64,000 nucleotides of DNA from an uncultured Flavobacteriales bacterium (GCA_905479995.1 CAJQON010000017.1:85652-149651), one strand, 5' to 3'. Positions 1 to 9,769 are shown, numbered from the stretch's first letter. Made by a program: numbers and translations. The notes: a model not told the origin generated them from the sequence alone.

Positions 1-517
1 TGACGTGTATAATGCGATAGATGCCTGCAAAGATTTGTTGGAACAGTTTGGAGGACACACTGCTGCTGCTGGATTAACCATGAAATTGGAAAACATTGAA
101 GCGTTTACCGAAAAATTTGAAAAAGTGGTGAATGAGCAAATAGATGATGAATTACTCATTCCTCAAATAGAAATAGATGCGCCTTTAAACTTGGCTCAAA
201 TAGATGATAAATTTAACCGCTTACTCAAACAATTTGCTCCTTTTGGGCCTTATAATATGCGGCCAGTTTTTAGTGCTGACAATGTTTTTTTAACAAGCAA
301 TTCTAAAAAAATTGGAGCTGATAAAAGTCATTTACGATTAGAGGTTTTTCAAGCAGAAAATCCTAACAAAAAGTTTAATTGTATTGGCTTTGGCTTAGGT
401 TATGTGTTAGATGAAATTGATGAAGGCGTGCCTTTCAGTTTAGCTTTTAATATAGAAGAAAATCACTGGAATGGGCGAACTACTTTGCAGTTAAATATTT
501 GTGATTTGAAGTTTTAA
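1..517 (+). CDS. recJ: Single-stranded-DNA-specific exonuclease RecJ, C-terminal fragment
   Basis: RecJ is a 5'-to-3' single-strand DNA exonuclease used in recombinational and mismatch repair. Only the last 170 or so codons are in the window. The reading frame is open from base 2, so the gene begins upstream and the first GTG (base 5) is not its start. The fragment opens with the end of the DHHA1 domain, including the hallmark FGGHTAAAGLTM, and continues into the OB-fold domain that ends RecJ proteins (roughly the last 110 residues). The catalytic DHH domain is not visible, so intactness cannot be judged. The next gene is convergent and starts its 3' end 33 bases away. Confidence 0.93.
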   Translation, partial: DVYNAIDACKDLLEQFGGHTAAAGLTMKLENIEAFTEKFEKVVNEQIDDELLIPQIEIDAPLNLAQIDDKFNRLLKQFAPFGPYNMRPVFSADNVFLTSNSKKIGADKSHLRLEVFQAENPNKKFNCIGFGLGYVLDEIDEGVPFSLAFNIEENHWNGRTTLQLNICDLKF

Positions 518-550
518 TTTAGGTTGAAGTGATTGCTTTTTTATGAAAAG

Positions 551-1891
551 CTAAATGAATACATTGTCATTGTCTATAAGTTTTTGAATCATATTAGTTG
601 TTATCTTTTTTATTTTTTCTGACTCTTTTCCCATCATGCTTTTTTTAGAACACCAATCTGTAGAGCAGGTATTGATTATTATTCCTGAATTTTCTTTTCT
701 TTGAAAAACAATAAATGTTCCAACAGTTTGTTCTGCTCTGAATCCAAAGTCATAACCTAAAAGATTTATTTTGTAAAAATTCAATAATGAAACATCTAAT
801 TTTGGGATGTTATTATTCGTAAATCCAATAATGGGTGCTCCATCGTATTCTTTAGTTGGTAAAGGTAATATGTCACCAAATTTTAGGTTAGTTCCTTCAA
901 GTAAAGGAGAGTTCGGTTCTATAATTTTATATCCATCAAACCCATTGTCTTCTTTTGTGCCATATCCGCCATTGCTAAAATCAGCTCCAATACTTGATGT
1001 TATTGAGTAGTTTAATCTTGAATCATTCCATCTAATTGTTTTAAGAAGAATGTTAGTGGTTTTGTCTTTGTCAAAATCTCTATAACAGATCATTTGATTA
1101 TCTGTGCTGTCATATCTAATTTGCCACCACATCGTGTTTCCTGACATAATAATACTATGGCCTCCATTGTCAATGTAATTGTCAAAGTTTACCCGAGCTT
1201 TTCTAGTCCAATATTCATTGTGTCCAGGTAGAAGTAGTATTTCTGAATGGTTAAAGTTATTGAGATTATCTAAGTCTTTGTCGCAAATATAATTGATGTT
1301 TTCTCCATATTTGGAGTGAATCCATTTATAAAACTCTGGAGAAGCATACTCATCACTGAAAGGAGTAGGTCTCATAAACGAAGCAGAATTTGATTCTTTA
1401 TCATTTGTTGAGTTATAACTATACAAACTTTTTCCTCCAGAATTGTTATATGCATTAATGGTGTTTGATGGATAGACTAATGTCATTAATTTTTTTTCTC
1501 TTGATCTAACTACAAAAGGAATTGTATTATTAATAAAGTAAAAACCTGATTTGAGATCTGGAATAGTAAATTTTATTGGATATTTATACCCAAATCCATT
1601 TTTCCAAGGCTCTACATTATTGATAGACTGGGGGTATACATATGCCCGTATTTCTTTTATCGTATTACCATAGATATCAGAAATAGTTAGCTTTATATTT
1701 TTTACTGAAATGGAATTTAAATATAAGCTACACTCTTCTTTGGGGAAATAAGATGTTTTGTCTGTATATCCATTTATTTTGTTTGTATTTTCATTTACAA
1801 TGGGGTCCTTTTTGCATCCAATTATTATAAAACTAAAAATAAGGAGTAAATAGAGACTTATATATTTGTGGTGATATAATGATTTGTTCAT
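551..1891 (-). CDS. N,N-dimethylformamidase-beta-like lipoprotein
   Basis: A 446-residue exported lipoprotein. The N-terminus has a hydrophobic segment ending in the lipobox IIGC, so it should be lipid-anchored on a periplasmic or outer membrane face. Residues of about 130-440 show the pattern of the C-terminal domain of N,N-dimethylformamidase large subunits: YPSNTINAYNNSGGKSLY, LLPGHNEYWT and SGNTMWWQIR. True dimethylformamidase also needs a small subunit, and none is encoded here. The family domain occurs widely in bacteria without that activity, so the substrate is unknown. The region of about 30-125 looks like a beta-rich fold. It stands alone, with 460 bases of non-coding DNA upstream. 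I am confident of the domain family and do not assign a reaction. Confidence 0.75.
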   Translation of the reverse strand: MNKSLYHHKYISLYLLLIFSFIIIGCKKDPIVNENTNKINGYTDKTSYFPKEECSLYLNSISVKNIKLTISDIYGNTIKEIRAYVYPQSINNVEPWKNGFGYKYPIKFTIPDLKSGFYFINNTIPFVVRSREKKLMTLVYPSNTINAYNNSGGKSLYSYNSTNDKESNSASFMRPTPFSDEYASPEFYKWIHSKYGENINYICDKDLDNLNNFNHSEILLLPGHNEYWTRKARVNFDNYIDNGGHSIIMSGNTMWWQIRYDSTDNQMICYRDFDKDKTTNILLKTIRWNDSRLNYSITSSIGADFSNGGYGTKEDNGFDGYKIIEPNSPLLEGTNLKFGDILPLPTKEYDGAPIIGFTNNNIPKLDVSLLNFYKINLLGYDFGFRAEQTVGTFIVFQRKENSGIIINTCSTDWCSKKSMMGKESEKIKKITTNMIQKLIDNDNVFI

Positions 1892-2351
1892 AAGGAGAAG
1901 TGTATAGTTAGAATTGGTCAGAGTGTTTTTAATTCTTAAGGGCTGTGTGATAATGTTCTTAGAATAGTGATGTTAAAGCAAAAGCTTCATATAGCCAGTT
2001 TTACGAGCTAACTAAGTTGTATTTACTAAAGTTGTTTTTTAGCTTTGGGGTGTAGTTGCAAAAATCATTGGAATGGACAACCAGTCTAGCAGTTTAATTT
2101 ACCAACTCTTAAGCACTAATATAGTTATGTCTCTATAGTTTGTCGTTTTCGTCATCATCTGTATCTGTTTTATCTGTTTTTTTTATTTAGATAAGATCAG
2201 TTTAAAGGGCGTTTTAATTTGTTTTAAGCGTTGCACAAAAATTGCACAGAACAACTAGAATGTTAACTGTTAGTTAGTTGCGATCAGGGTGTTAAGTGGA
2301 TTGAACGAATGTTTGTGATTGGAATTGTTGATGTCTTTTAGGTAGGGAAGT
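1892..2351. other. 460-base intergenic region, no gene found
   Basis: No convincing open frame was seen on either strand. The left part must carry the promoter of the minus-strand lipoprotein gene, but no clear TANNTTTG box was found. The right part holds one copy of a 28-base direct repeat (2229-2256) whose partner lies beyond the glycosyltransferase gene. Confidence 0.5.
2229..2256 (+). repeat. Direct repeat, left copy, flanking the glycosyltransferase gene
   Basis: This 28-base segment matches 4427-4454 at 24 of 28 positions by eye, with the perfect core ATTGCACAGAACAA at 2241-2254. It lies about 95 bases beyond the 3' end of the minus-strand glycosyltransferase gene. Weaker similarity seems to continue to the right (TTGCG, then TTAAG). 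It could be the scar of an insertion or a dispersed intergenic repeat. Confidence 0.6.
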
Positions 2352-4264
2352 TTATATTCTTTCAAAAGTTCCATAAATAATGGGGTTGCCTTTTCGTAAC
2401 TTAATTTTAAAGTCATCTATAATAAAGTTTTCTTTGTTCTTGTTCCATACGTAAACTTTTAACGTTATATGATCGTGTTTCTGGTTGATGTCAGATAGCT
2501 TTATGGAATGATGAATTCTTATCCAGCCATCTTTTCCCTTTTTCGATACGTTAAATTTCTTGAAATTAGTTCCTCCCCAATAAATTTCTTTGCCGTTTGA
2601 CTCTAATGCACCAACTAGCATTCCATCTTCAAAACTTTCTTTTGTGTGAACCTTTAAAGAAAGGTCTATAAAATTATTTTCATTTTCTATAATCTCAGCA
2701 AGATGCATTGAAAATGTTGGCCCCCATTCATTATTACTGTCAAGTTTGTAACTGAAATTATTATTGATAGAGATGAGGTTTTTAGCGTCAATCGAAGACC
2801 AATTTGTTGTTGTCTCAACGTCAAAGTCTAAATCACTTATTAAATTTTCTTCGTTGTTTTCCGTTTTATTAAAAAGGTATACTGTCCCACCAAAATAATT
2901 GTTTTGAATTTCAATAGTTGGATAATAATCTTGAATTAATGGGACAACATTTGGTGTTACAGCGGATATGCATCCAAAGAATAATTTGGTGTGATTTTTA
3001 CTTTCTTTTTCAAGATATGTTTTTAACTCTGTAACATCTCTTAATGATTTTGAACAGTAAATAAAGTTGGTATCTATATTTAGTTTTGAAATGTAGTATT
3101 GTGATATTTTTTCATGTGAATCTATGATGAATATTGTTTTGTTATTGTTTTTTTTGACTTTAGTATAATCTGTCAGAATTTGTTGATAAATAGACTTGTA
3201 GAAGAGCTCGTAATGTTGCCTGTTGTTGATTAATGTAAAAATATTGGCAGTTAAAATTACAGTAACCAATATTAGGTTGGTTTTTGGAGTATATGCTTTA
3301 AGGTGTCCGAAAAAGATAAAAAACAGAAAGGGGAAACTAAAAATTAATACAGAAAATTGAAGTACAGCATTAATGTGTTTTGAATAGTAAAATCCGATTA
3401 AAAATGGAAGTAGAAACCAAATGAATGCCAGTAGTATGAATTTACTGTTTATCTTATTCTGCTTAATACTTTTTAACCCTAAAACACTTAGGGAAATGGA
3501 AAATACAATAGTTAGCGTTGAGTAATTAAAAATATAATGGATGAACTCAAATAAAAAGTCATTGTTCGGTTTTTTTAGCCATGTTAAGCCATTGCTGTTT
3601 AACTGATCAAAAAAGATGCCTAAATGAGGGATATACAGCATGAAAACCAAGATGCCTAAAATGATATAGTTGATCAAATATTTTCGTTGAATGATGAATA
3701 GCCCACTTAGGCCTACAATTGCAGCAAATAAAAGACTAAAGTGATGGTTGTAGGTGCAAAGCGAAGTGAAAATAATAAACAGTACACTGTTTTTACAAAA
3801 ACGATTAGTTGGGTTTTGCATTAATTTACTCCAATAGTGAACCATTAGTAATGTAAAGAAAAGACCACTTATGTATGGCCTAGCAATTTGACTATACATT
3901 ACCGTAAATTGAATGCTTGCCAAAAAAGCAGCTGATATTAAACCAACAGTTTCATTGAACCACTGCTTTCCAATGAGAAAAATTAGATAAACAGCTACTA
4001 TTCCGAAAACAGTAAATGGAAATTTTACTACCCATTCTTTTGTACCAAATAATTTGGTCCAATAGTATTCAAATACATGAATTCCAGCAGGGTGGCCATC
4101 ACCTTTAACACCTTGCTCTATTAGCTCAGAAAAAGAATCAAAATTTAAGCGAAATAAGGCACTAAATTCATCATGGGTAACGGGATTTCAAAATAATTAA
4201 AAAACCTTAAAATTGTGGCAATTATGAGGATTAGAATAATTATTGTTTTGTTGGTTAGCTTCAT
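2352..4264 (-). pseudogene. GT39/ArnT-like membrane glycosyltransferase, frame broken by one base
   Basis: The gene resembles the integral-membrane glycosyltransferases that move a sugar from a polyprenyl-phosphate donor on the periplasmic face (GT39/ArnT-like). The N-terminus starts at the ATG at 4264 (MKLTNKTIIILILIIA) and reads to FEIPL. The catalytic-loop motif THDEFSALFRLNFDS and the GDGHPAG motif follow only in the next frame. One missing base at about 4177-4183 explains this; without it the first frame stops after PYFA. The remainder (to 2352) has multiple hydrophobic segments and then a C-terminal beta-sandwich-like domain of about 170 residues. The repaired product would be 637 residues. 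It may be a true pseudogene or a sequencing or assembly indel; the rest of the frame is intact and looks constrained, which favours a recent event or an error. Confidence 0.72.
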
Positions 4265-4426
4265 TTTTAGTTGCTAAATACTTACTAAGTATTCTTGGTT
4301 ATTGAGTTGTAGCTAATTTTTGGTCTTAGCTATATTTCCTTGTATATTACAAAGGGGTTTCGGACGTTTGTGTCTTGGGTTAATCTCGTAAAGTTAACGG
4401 GAGAACTTCATTTTTTTGTATTTGTT

Positions 4427-4454
4427 CGATTCACAAATATTGCACAGAACAAGT
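4427..4454 (+). repeat. Direct repeat, right copy, flanking the glycosyltransferase gene
   Basis: Partner of 2229-2256, with the shared core ATTGCACAGAACAA at 4439-4452. It sits about 70 bases beyond the 3' end of the ACT-domain gene, a position comparable to that of the left copy relative to the glycosyltransferase. Together they bracket the glycosyltransferase gene with a repeat-to-repeat period of 2,198 bases. Confidence 0.6.
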
Positions 4455-4522
4455 AAGTTGTTGTTTTTTAGAAGGTTGCGTTTGATTCGTTAAGAGGAGG
4501 CTATTTTTTAGGTAAATTACCT

Positions 4523-4924
4523 TTATTGGTAGCTTTCAGATAGCAAGGTTAAAACTCGAATGGCTTTTGTTGCATCATTAATATTCACAAAAATGTGATC
4601 GTGGTAAAACCCTGAAACAACATTACAGCTGATGTCATTTTTAGCTAATTCTGTAGAGAAAATTGCAGTTAAACCAACTGCACTTAATGATGAATGGATT
4701 GTTAGTGTTATCCATGCCGCAACATATTCGTAATCAAGGTTTAGTTCATCTGCCTTATGTTGTTCTAACACAACAGTTGTTCCTTCCTTTTCTTTAAATT
4801 CAAAAAGGGTGTGTTTCCGGTCAATTTTGCTGAAATCTTTTAGTGTAGAAAAAATATATTTTCCTTCATTCAATAAAGGATTTAACCCTTTTATCAGTTT
4901 GGCTGTATTTGTTTCTCCAGACAT
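4523..4924 (-). CDS. ACT-domain protein (COG3602/DUF2241-like)
   Basis: A small cytoplasmic protein of 133 residues. It resembles the uncharacterised ACT-domain proteins of the COG3602 group: an N-terminal ACT-like segment (about residues 5-60, with LNEGKYIFSTL), then a second one with LTIHSSLSAVGLTAIFSTELAKN written here only in part as HSSLSAVGLTA, and NDISCNVVSGFYHDHIFV. ACT domains usually bind amino acids and regulate enzymes, but the ligand here is unknown. It lies 10 bases after lptB on the same strand and may be co-transcribed with it. Confidence 0.7.
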   Translation of the reverse strand: MSGETNTAKLIKGLNPLLNEGKYIFSTLKDFSKIDRKHTLFEFKEKEGTTVVLEQHKADELNLDYEYVAAWITLTIHSSLSAVGLTAIFSTELAKNDISCNVVSGFYHDHIFVNINDATKAIRVLTLLSESYQ

Positions 4925-4934
4925 TTAAGTGATC

Positions 4935-5666
4935 TTATACTTTTCTTCTGAGTTCAAAATTTTGTCCGAGGTAAACTCTTCTTACTTGTTCATCTGCTGC
5001 TAATTCTTCGGCTGTTCCGGCCTTTAAAATGTTTCCTTCAAATAAGAGGTAGGCTCTGTCGGTAATGCTTAAAGTTTCTTGAACGTTATGGTCGGTAATG
5101 AGTATGCCAATGTTCTTTTCTTTGAGTTTGGCTACAATGGTCTGAATGTCTTCTACTGCAATTGGATCAACACCTGCAAAAGGTTCATCCAGCAAAATAA
5201 AGTTAGGGTTTGAAGCCAATGCTCGAGCAATTTCTGTTCTTCTTTTTTCCCCACCACTTAAGTTGTGCCCTAAGTTTTTTCGAACATGAGTTAAGCTAAA
5301 TTCTTCTAATAATTCTTCTAGTTTTTGTTGTTGTTCTTGTTTGGTGTATGGCATCATTTCCAAGATAGCAGTGATGTTGTCTTCTACGCTTAGCTTTCTA
5401 AAAACCGATACTTCTTGAGGTAAGTAACCAATGCCCATTTGTGCTCTTTTGTACATAGGTGAGCTGGTAATTTCTTTTTCATCTAAAAATACTTTTCCTC
5501 CGTTGGGCTTCACGAGGCCAACAATCATGTAAAAAGAAGTGGTTTTTCCAGCACCATTTGGTCCTAATAAACCTACAATTTCACCTTGTTTTACCTCAAT
5601 AGAAACTCCTTTAACAACGGTTCGTTTTCCGTATTTTTTACTGATGTTTTCTGCTCTTAAAATCAT
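4935..5666 (-). CDS. lptB: LPS export ABC transporter ATP-binding protein LptB
   Basis: LptB hydrolyses ATP to drive LptFG, which pulls lipopolysaccharide from the inner membrane onto the Lpt bridge to the outer membrane. The 243-residue length is typical. Visible elements are Walker [10 protein letters not shown] (residues 35-43), the signature LSGGEKRR (about 136), Walker [14 protein letters not shown] and the H-loop ITDHNV. The signature with GGEKRR and the [13 protein letters not shown] stretch distinguish LptB from amino-acid transporter ATPases. It follows tatC by 60 bases on the same strand. The lptFG partner genes are not in the window. Confidence 0.95.
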   Translation of the reverse strand: MILRAENISKKYGKRTVVKGVSIEVKQGEIVGLLGPNGAGKTTSFYMIVGLVKPNGGKVFLDEKEITSSPMYKRAQMGIGYLPQEVSVFRKLSVEDNITAILEMMPYTKQEQQQKLEELLEEFSLTHVRKNLGHNLSGGEKRRTEIARALASNPNFILLDEPFAGVDPIAVEDIQTIVAKLKEKNIGILITDHNVQETLSITDRAYLLFEGNILKAGTAEELAADEQVRRVYLGQNFELRRKV

Positions 5667-5726
5667 AAGCTAAAGGTAGCGATTGTTTCATGAAAATAAA
5701 ATAACCTTTTCTGTAGGCTATTATTG

Positions 5727-6539
5727 TTATTTCTTGTCGGCTTTTTTAACTACCAATTTAGAAATATAAATACTAAACTCGTATAAAATGAGCAATGGGA
5801 TGGTTAGTAATACTTGGCTCGATACATCTGGAGGTGTAATTACAGCTGACAATATTAGGGTGACCACAATGGCGTGTTTTCTGTATTTTTTCATAAACTC
5901 TGGTGTTAATAGTCCAGTTTTAGATAAGAAAAACACGATTAAAGGTAATTCGAAAACCAATCCACAAGCCAATGTAATGGTGGTAACAGTACTAATAAAT
6001 GAGTTGATTGTAATTTGATTTGTAACGATTTCACTTACTTGGTAGTTTCCTAAAAACTGAACAGAAAGTGGCGAAACAAAAAAGTAGCCAAATAATATTC
6101 CAATCATAAATAAAATGGAACCTGAAAATACTAAAGCTGCAGCGTGTTTTTTTTCTTTGTTTTGAAGAGCAGGTCTAATAAATCTCCATATTTCAAATAA
6201 AATATAGGGAAAGCCCATTACTACACCAGCAATAATTGAAGTAACAATGTGAATGGAAAATTGACCACTCATGGTAATGTTAATTAAGCTAAATTTAATT
6301 TCTTCCATACAAAGCGCATCTCCTCGTCCTATAAGATGAGAAAATTTACAGAAAAGCTGATAAGTCCAAAATTTAGAACTCTTTTGAGCGAGAATAATGT
6401 CATCAAAAAGGATGTCTTTAAAAACGAAAGCGACAACGGTAAGAACTAAAACAACAGCGCTCGAACGCACTAAATGCCAACGAAGTACTTCTAGGTGATC
6501 TAGAAAAGACATTTCTGCTTTATTTTTTTCTTCGCTCAT
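5727..6539 (-). CDS. tatC: Sec-independent (Tat) translocase subunit TatC
   Basis: TatC is the receptor for twin-arginine signal peptides in the inner membrane and exports folded, often cofactor-containing proteins. The protein has 270 residues and starts with the characteristic MSFLDHLEVLRWHLVRS cytoplasmic segment, which contains the conserved HL-E-LR pattern. About six hydrophobic segments follow, including FPYILFEIWRFIRPAL in the conserved first cytoplasmic loop. The segment between the first two membrane spans (about 45-85) is somewhat long and cysteine-containing, as is common in Bacteroidota. tatA/tatB genes are not in this window. Confidence 0.95.
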   Translation of the reverse strand: MSEEKNKAEMSFLDHLEVLRWHLVRSSAVVLVLTVVAFVFKDILFDDIILAQKSSKFWTYQLFCKFSHLIGRGDALCMEEIKFSLINITMSGQFSIHIVTSIIAGVVMGFPYILFEIWRFIRPALQNKEKKHAAALVFSGSILFMIGILFGYFFVSPLSVQFLGNYQVSEIVTNQITINSFISTVTTITLACGLVFELPLIVFFLSKTGLLTPEFMKKYRKHAIVVTLILSAVITPPDVSSQVLLTIPLLILYEFSIYISKLVVKKADKK

Positions 6540-6655
6540 TAAGCAGTAAAGGTAATTATTTGAAGGTTGTTTAGGGCTTTTCTTTGACTAAAATCATAGG
6601 TTCTCGATACAGTTTTTTGTAAAAAAAAAGCCACTCGAACTGACAATGATTTAGT

Positions 6656-7732
6656 TTAATAAAAACGTTCGTCTTTTTGGAGTTTAATGTCACTCACAAA
6701 TTGTTTGATGTTCTGTTCATCTTCTTTTTTGCACACCAACAAAATGTCGTCAGATTCTACCACAATATAGTTTTCCAAGCCTTGGAGCACTACTAGTTTG
6801 TCTTGAGGAACATTAATAATGTTTCCTTTAGATTCATATAGCATTACGTTTTTACCAACTACAGCATTTTCAGCTTCATCTAATGGTAAGTGGGTGTAGA
6901 TAGATCCCCAAGTTCCTAAGTCACTCCAGCCAATATCTGCACTAATTACAAATACATTTTTAGATTTTTCCATGATGCCGTAATCGATAGAAATATTTTT
7001 ACAAGTAGCATAAGCCTCTTTTATAAAAAGGTGTTCTTCTGGAGTGTTGTATTTTCCAATTCCTGCGGCAAAAGCTTCATTAATAGTAGGTAAAAGTGTT
7101 TCAAAAGCTTTTTGAATGCTGTTTAAGCTCCATACAAACATTCCTGAATTCCAGCAGAAATCGCCACTTGCAATAAATTGGTTGGCCAATTCTAGATTGG
7201 GTTTTTCAGTAAACGTTTTCACCTGTTTAATGTCTTCGTCTATATCCTCAAACTGAATGTATCCGTAGCCTGTGTCAGGTCGTGTTGGTGTAATTCCTAA
7301 GGTAAATAATGCATCATTATTTGCGGTATATTCTAAGGCTTGCTTCACTACGCGTACAAATTCATCCTCCTTTAAAATCAGATGGTCTGCTGGAGCAACG
7401 ACAATGTTTGCATTTGGATTTTTTGAAGCAATTTTATAGTTAGCATAAGCAATGCAAGGAGCAGTGTTTCTTCTGCTGGGTTCACAAATTACTTGGTCTT
7501 CGTTTAAATTTGGGAGTTGACTGAAGGTAAGCTCTTTGTATATTTCGTTGGTTACAATGTATATGTTTTCTTCAGGACAAATTCGTTTTAACCTATTGTA
7601 GGTTTGTTGAATTAATGTTTCTCCGGTTCCTAAAATGTCTAAAAATTGCTTGGGCTGTTGAGTTCTACTCATTGGCCAAAATCGGCTACCAATACCACCA
7701 GCCATTATTACGCAAAAGTTGTTTGAATTCAT
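6656..7732 (-). CDS. manC: Mannose-1-phosphate guanylyltransferase
   Basis: Makes GDP-mannose from mannose-1-phosphate and GTP, feeding polysaccharide and glycoprotein glycan synthesis. The 358 residues cover only the nucleotidyltransferase and a short C-terminal region; the phosphomannose-isomerase domain of bifunctional ManC/AlgA proteins is absent. The nucleotide-binding signature GGIGSRFWPMSR is at residues 12-23. The pieces PSRRNTAPCIAYA, GYGYIQFE, FTEKP and WNSGMFVW all fit the family. The gene lies 11 bases downstream of the aminotransferase gene on the same strand, suggesting co-transcription. Confidence 0.93.
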   Translation of the reverse strand: MNSNNFCVIMAGGIGSRFWPMSRTQQPKQFLDILGTGETLIQQTYNRLKRICPEENIYIVTNEIYKELTFSQLPNLNEDQVICEPSRRNTAPCIAYANYKIASKNPNANIVVAPADHLILKEDEFVRVVKQALEYTANNDALFTLGITPTRPDTGYGYIQFEDIDEDIKQVKTFTEKPNLELANQFIASGDFCWNSGMFVWSLNSIQKAFETLLPTINEAFAAGIGKYNTPEEHLFIKEAYATCKNISIDYGIMEKSKNVFVISADIGWSDLGTWGSIYTHLPLDEAENAVVGKNVMLYESKGNIINVPQDKLVVLQGLENYIVVESDDILLVCKKEDEQNIKQFVSDIKLQKDERFY

Positions 7733-7743
7733 GTTTGAAAAGT

Positions 7744-9039
7744 TTAGGCTTGTTTTAATTTAGACAATGCAGCTTCTAATTTTGCGAAAAGTTCATCAAT
7801 TTCTTCAAAAACCGATGTTCCAACTGAAAGTCTGTACCAAGGAGATTTTTTTGATGCTCCAAAAGCATAGAAAGGTACAATAGCTAATCCTGCTTCATCG
7901 AGTAAATACTTTGTAACATCTGCTGTGGTATCTAAAAACGTCCCATCTTCAGTTTGATGCTTGGTTAAGTCGAACTTTACAGTTAAATATATTGCAGCTT
8001 GAGGAGGAATTGCTTCCACACAAAAACCTTTCTCTTTAAGTGCTGTCATCCCTTCATAAAATGCCACTAATCTTTTGTTGATGTCATTTTTAAAAGAGAA
8101 TAAATAATCGTCTAACTGGTCGTTATTGCTAAGGTATTTTGCAGATGCAACTTGCTCAGCTTTAGGCGACCATGCTCCTACATGACTCAAAATGGCTTTC
8201 ATTTTGTTCATTAGTTTTTCTGGGCCAAATGACCATCCAACTCTAACTCCTGTTGCCGCAAATGCTTTAGACATTCCATCGATGTAAATGGTGTATCGTT
8301 TCATGTCGGAATTGATAGAAACAGGATCAAAATGTCTGGTTTCACCATGTGTTAACGTCCAATAAATTTGATCGAACAATAAATAAACTGGTTTTTTTGA
8401 GTCACCTCTTTTTTTGTTTTCTTCTAATATTAAATCGCAAATTTCTGCTAAACCATTTTCGGTAAAAACAGTTCCTGTTGGATTAAGAGGAGAACACAAT
8501 GCGATTATATTGGCGTCAGAAATGTGTGGCTTTATGTCAGCAGCAGTAGGCATAAAGTTGTTTTCGGGCGTAGCTTCAATTAAAACCTGTTTACATCGCG
8601 TTAAATGCGAGTAGTGATTGTTATTCCATGATGGGACAGGAAAAACTACAGTATCTCCTGGATCTAAAATGGTTTGAAATGCTGCGTAAATAAGTGGTCG
8701 AGCACCACCAGAAATCAAAATCTGATCAGCACTATATTCTAAGCCTTCATTAATGTGTAGGAAGTGTGAAACTGCTTCTCTAAGTTCTATGATTCCGTTT
8801 GCTGGAGGATAATTTGTTTCGTTGTTTTGATACGCTTTAATTATCTCCTCTTTCAATTCGGTTGGAATTGGAAAAATACTTGGATTGAAATCACCAATAG
8901 TTAAATTGTAAATTTTTTCTCCATTTTTTATCTTTTCTTTTACTTCTCCAGCTAGTTTAATAATTTCAGATCCGACTAGGTTTTCAGCCATTTCGGATAC
9001 TTTTTGATTAACGATTGGATCTAATAATGATGTATTCAT
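7744..9039 (-). CDS. PLP-dependent aminotransferase, aspartate aminotransferase family (class I/II)
   Basis: A 431-residue fold-type I aminotransferase. The PLP lysine is in SKAFAATGVRVGW (about residue 258). The upstream elements LCSPLNPTGTVF and LLFDQIYW hold the usual Asn and Asp/Tyr that contact the cofactor, and the C-terminal arginine is in PWYRLSVG. The overall pattern is that of bacterial aspartate aminotransferase-like enzymes, somewhat longer than E. coli AspC. The true amino donor and acceptor cannot be read from sequence alone, so no gene symbol is given. A TAACTTCG sequence upstream on the minus strand is one base off the Bacteroidota -7 consensus. Confidence 0.9.
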   Translation of the reverse strand: MNTSLLDPIVNQKVSEMAENLVGSEIIKLAGEVKEKIKNGEKIYNLTIGDFNPSIFPIPTELKEEIIKAYQNNETNYPPANGIIELREAVSHFLHINEGLEYSADQILISGGARPLIYAAFQTILDPGDTVVFPVPSWNNNHYSHLTRCKQVLIEATPENNFMPTAADIKPHISDANIIALCSPLNPTGTVFTENGLAEICDLILEENKKRGDSKKPVYLLFDQIYWTLTHGETRHFDPVSINSDMKRYTIYIDGMSKAFAATGVRVGWSFGPEKLMNKMKAILSHVGAWSPKAEQVASAKYLSNNDQLDDYLFSFKNDINKRLVAFYEGMTALKEKGFCVEAIPPQAAIYLTVKFDLTKHQTEDGTFLDTTADVTKYLLDEAGLAIVPFYAFGASKKSPWYRLSVGTSVFEEIDELFAKLEAALSKLKQA

Positions 9040-9136
9040 TTTCTATACGTTTAAAGCTAATTGCGAAGTTAGGGAAAACAGCTATTGAACATTTGAAATA
9101 CAAGAAGATTAGTTATTAACAGAAAGCTGATTTGGT

Positions 9137-9769
9137 TTAAAACCTAGTTGCTTGAGATTGTGTTAATTCAATTATTTCGGCAACACCATTAATTAAGTAT
9201 GCTTTTTTAGAGCCAATTTCTGTACACATATAACGTGTCCTTTGCTTTTTTCCTTTAATAAAAACACGTTTGCCGTTTAAGCTAAATTTTGCCCCTTCTG
9301 GAATTTCTGAAAGCATTTTTAAATCTGAGGGAGCATCGTATTTTTTTAATTCAGCAATTAACAGTGGATCTCGAGCAGAAGATGCTGCTGGATTTATCAT
9401 GTGTTGCTCTAAAACTACTTTTAACTGACCTGGGAAAATATTTTTACTCAGTAAGATGGACATTAATTTGCTAAACTCTGTTTTCCATTCTATGCCGTGA
9501 GCTTTAACATTGTTTTTGTGGTTATGCCATACTAGTAAATGTGCAAACTCATGCGTTAAGGTAATTAAAAATGCATATTGGTTTAAGTTAGAGTTTACGC
9601 TAATTGCTGGCGTTTCATTTTTTAAAGAAGCTCGAAAATCTCCAAATTTGGTGGTTCTTTTTTTTGCAATTTTCAATTTAAAAGGACGTTGTTCAAACCA
9701 CTTGAGTAAGATTGGCCAGCTACTTTCGGGAATGTAGTTTTTTAATGTTTCAAATTGAGAAAGTATCAT
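9137..9769 (-). CDS. SprT-like zinc metalloprotease domain protein
   Basis: A 210-residue cytoplasmic protein. The zinc-protease motif HEFAH occurs at residues 73-77 within THEFAHLLVWHNH, as in SprT/Spartan-like domains. It is followed by HGIEWKTEFSKLM, which carries the further conserved His-Gly element. The C-terminal part (about 150-210) is a small beta-rich segment, and the four-cysteine zinc ribbon of many SprT proteins is not evident. The start codon overlaps the end of feoB by four bases, so the two are translationally linked, although a functional link is not obvious. The protease target is unknown. Confidence 0.85.
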   Translation of the reverse strand: MILSQFETLKNYIPESSWPILLKWFEQRPFKLKIAKKRTTKFGDFRASLKNETPAISVNSNLNQYAFLITLTHEFAHLLVWHNHKNNVKAHGIEWKTEFSKLMSILLSKNIFPGQLKVVLEQHMINPAASSARDPLLIAELKKYDAPSDLKMLSEIPEGAKFSLNGKRVFIKGKKQRTRYMCTEIGSKKAYLINGVAEIIELTQSQATRF

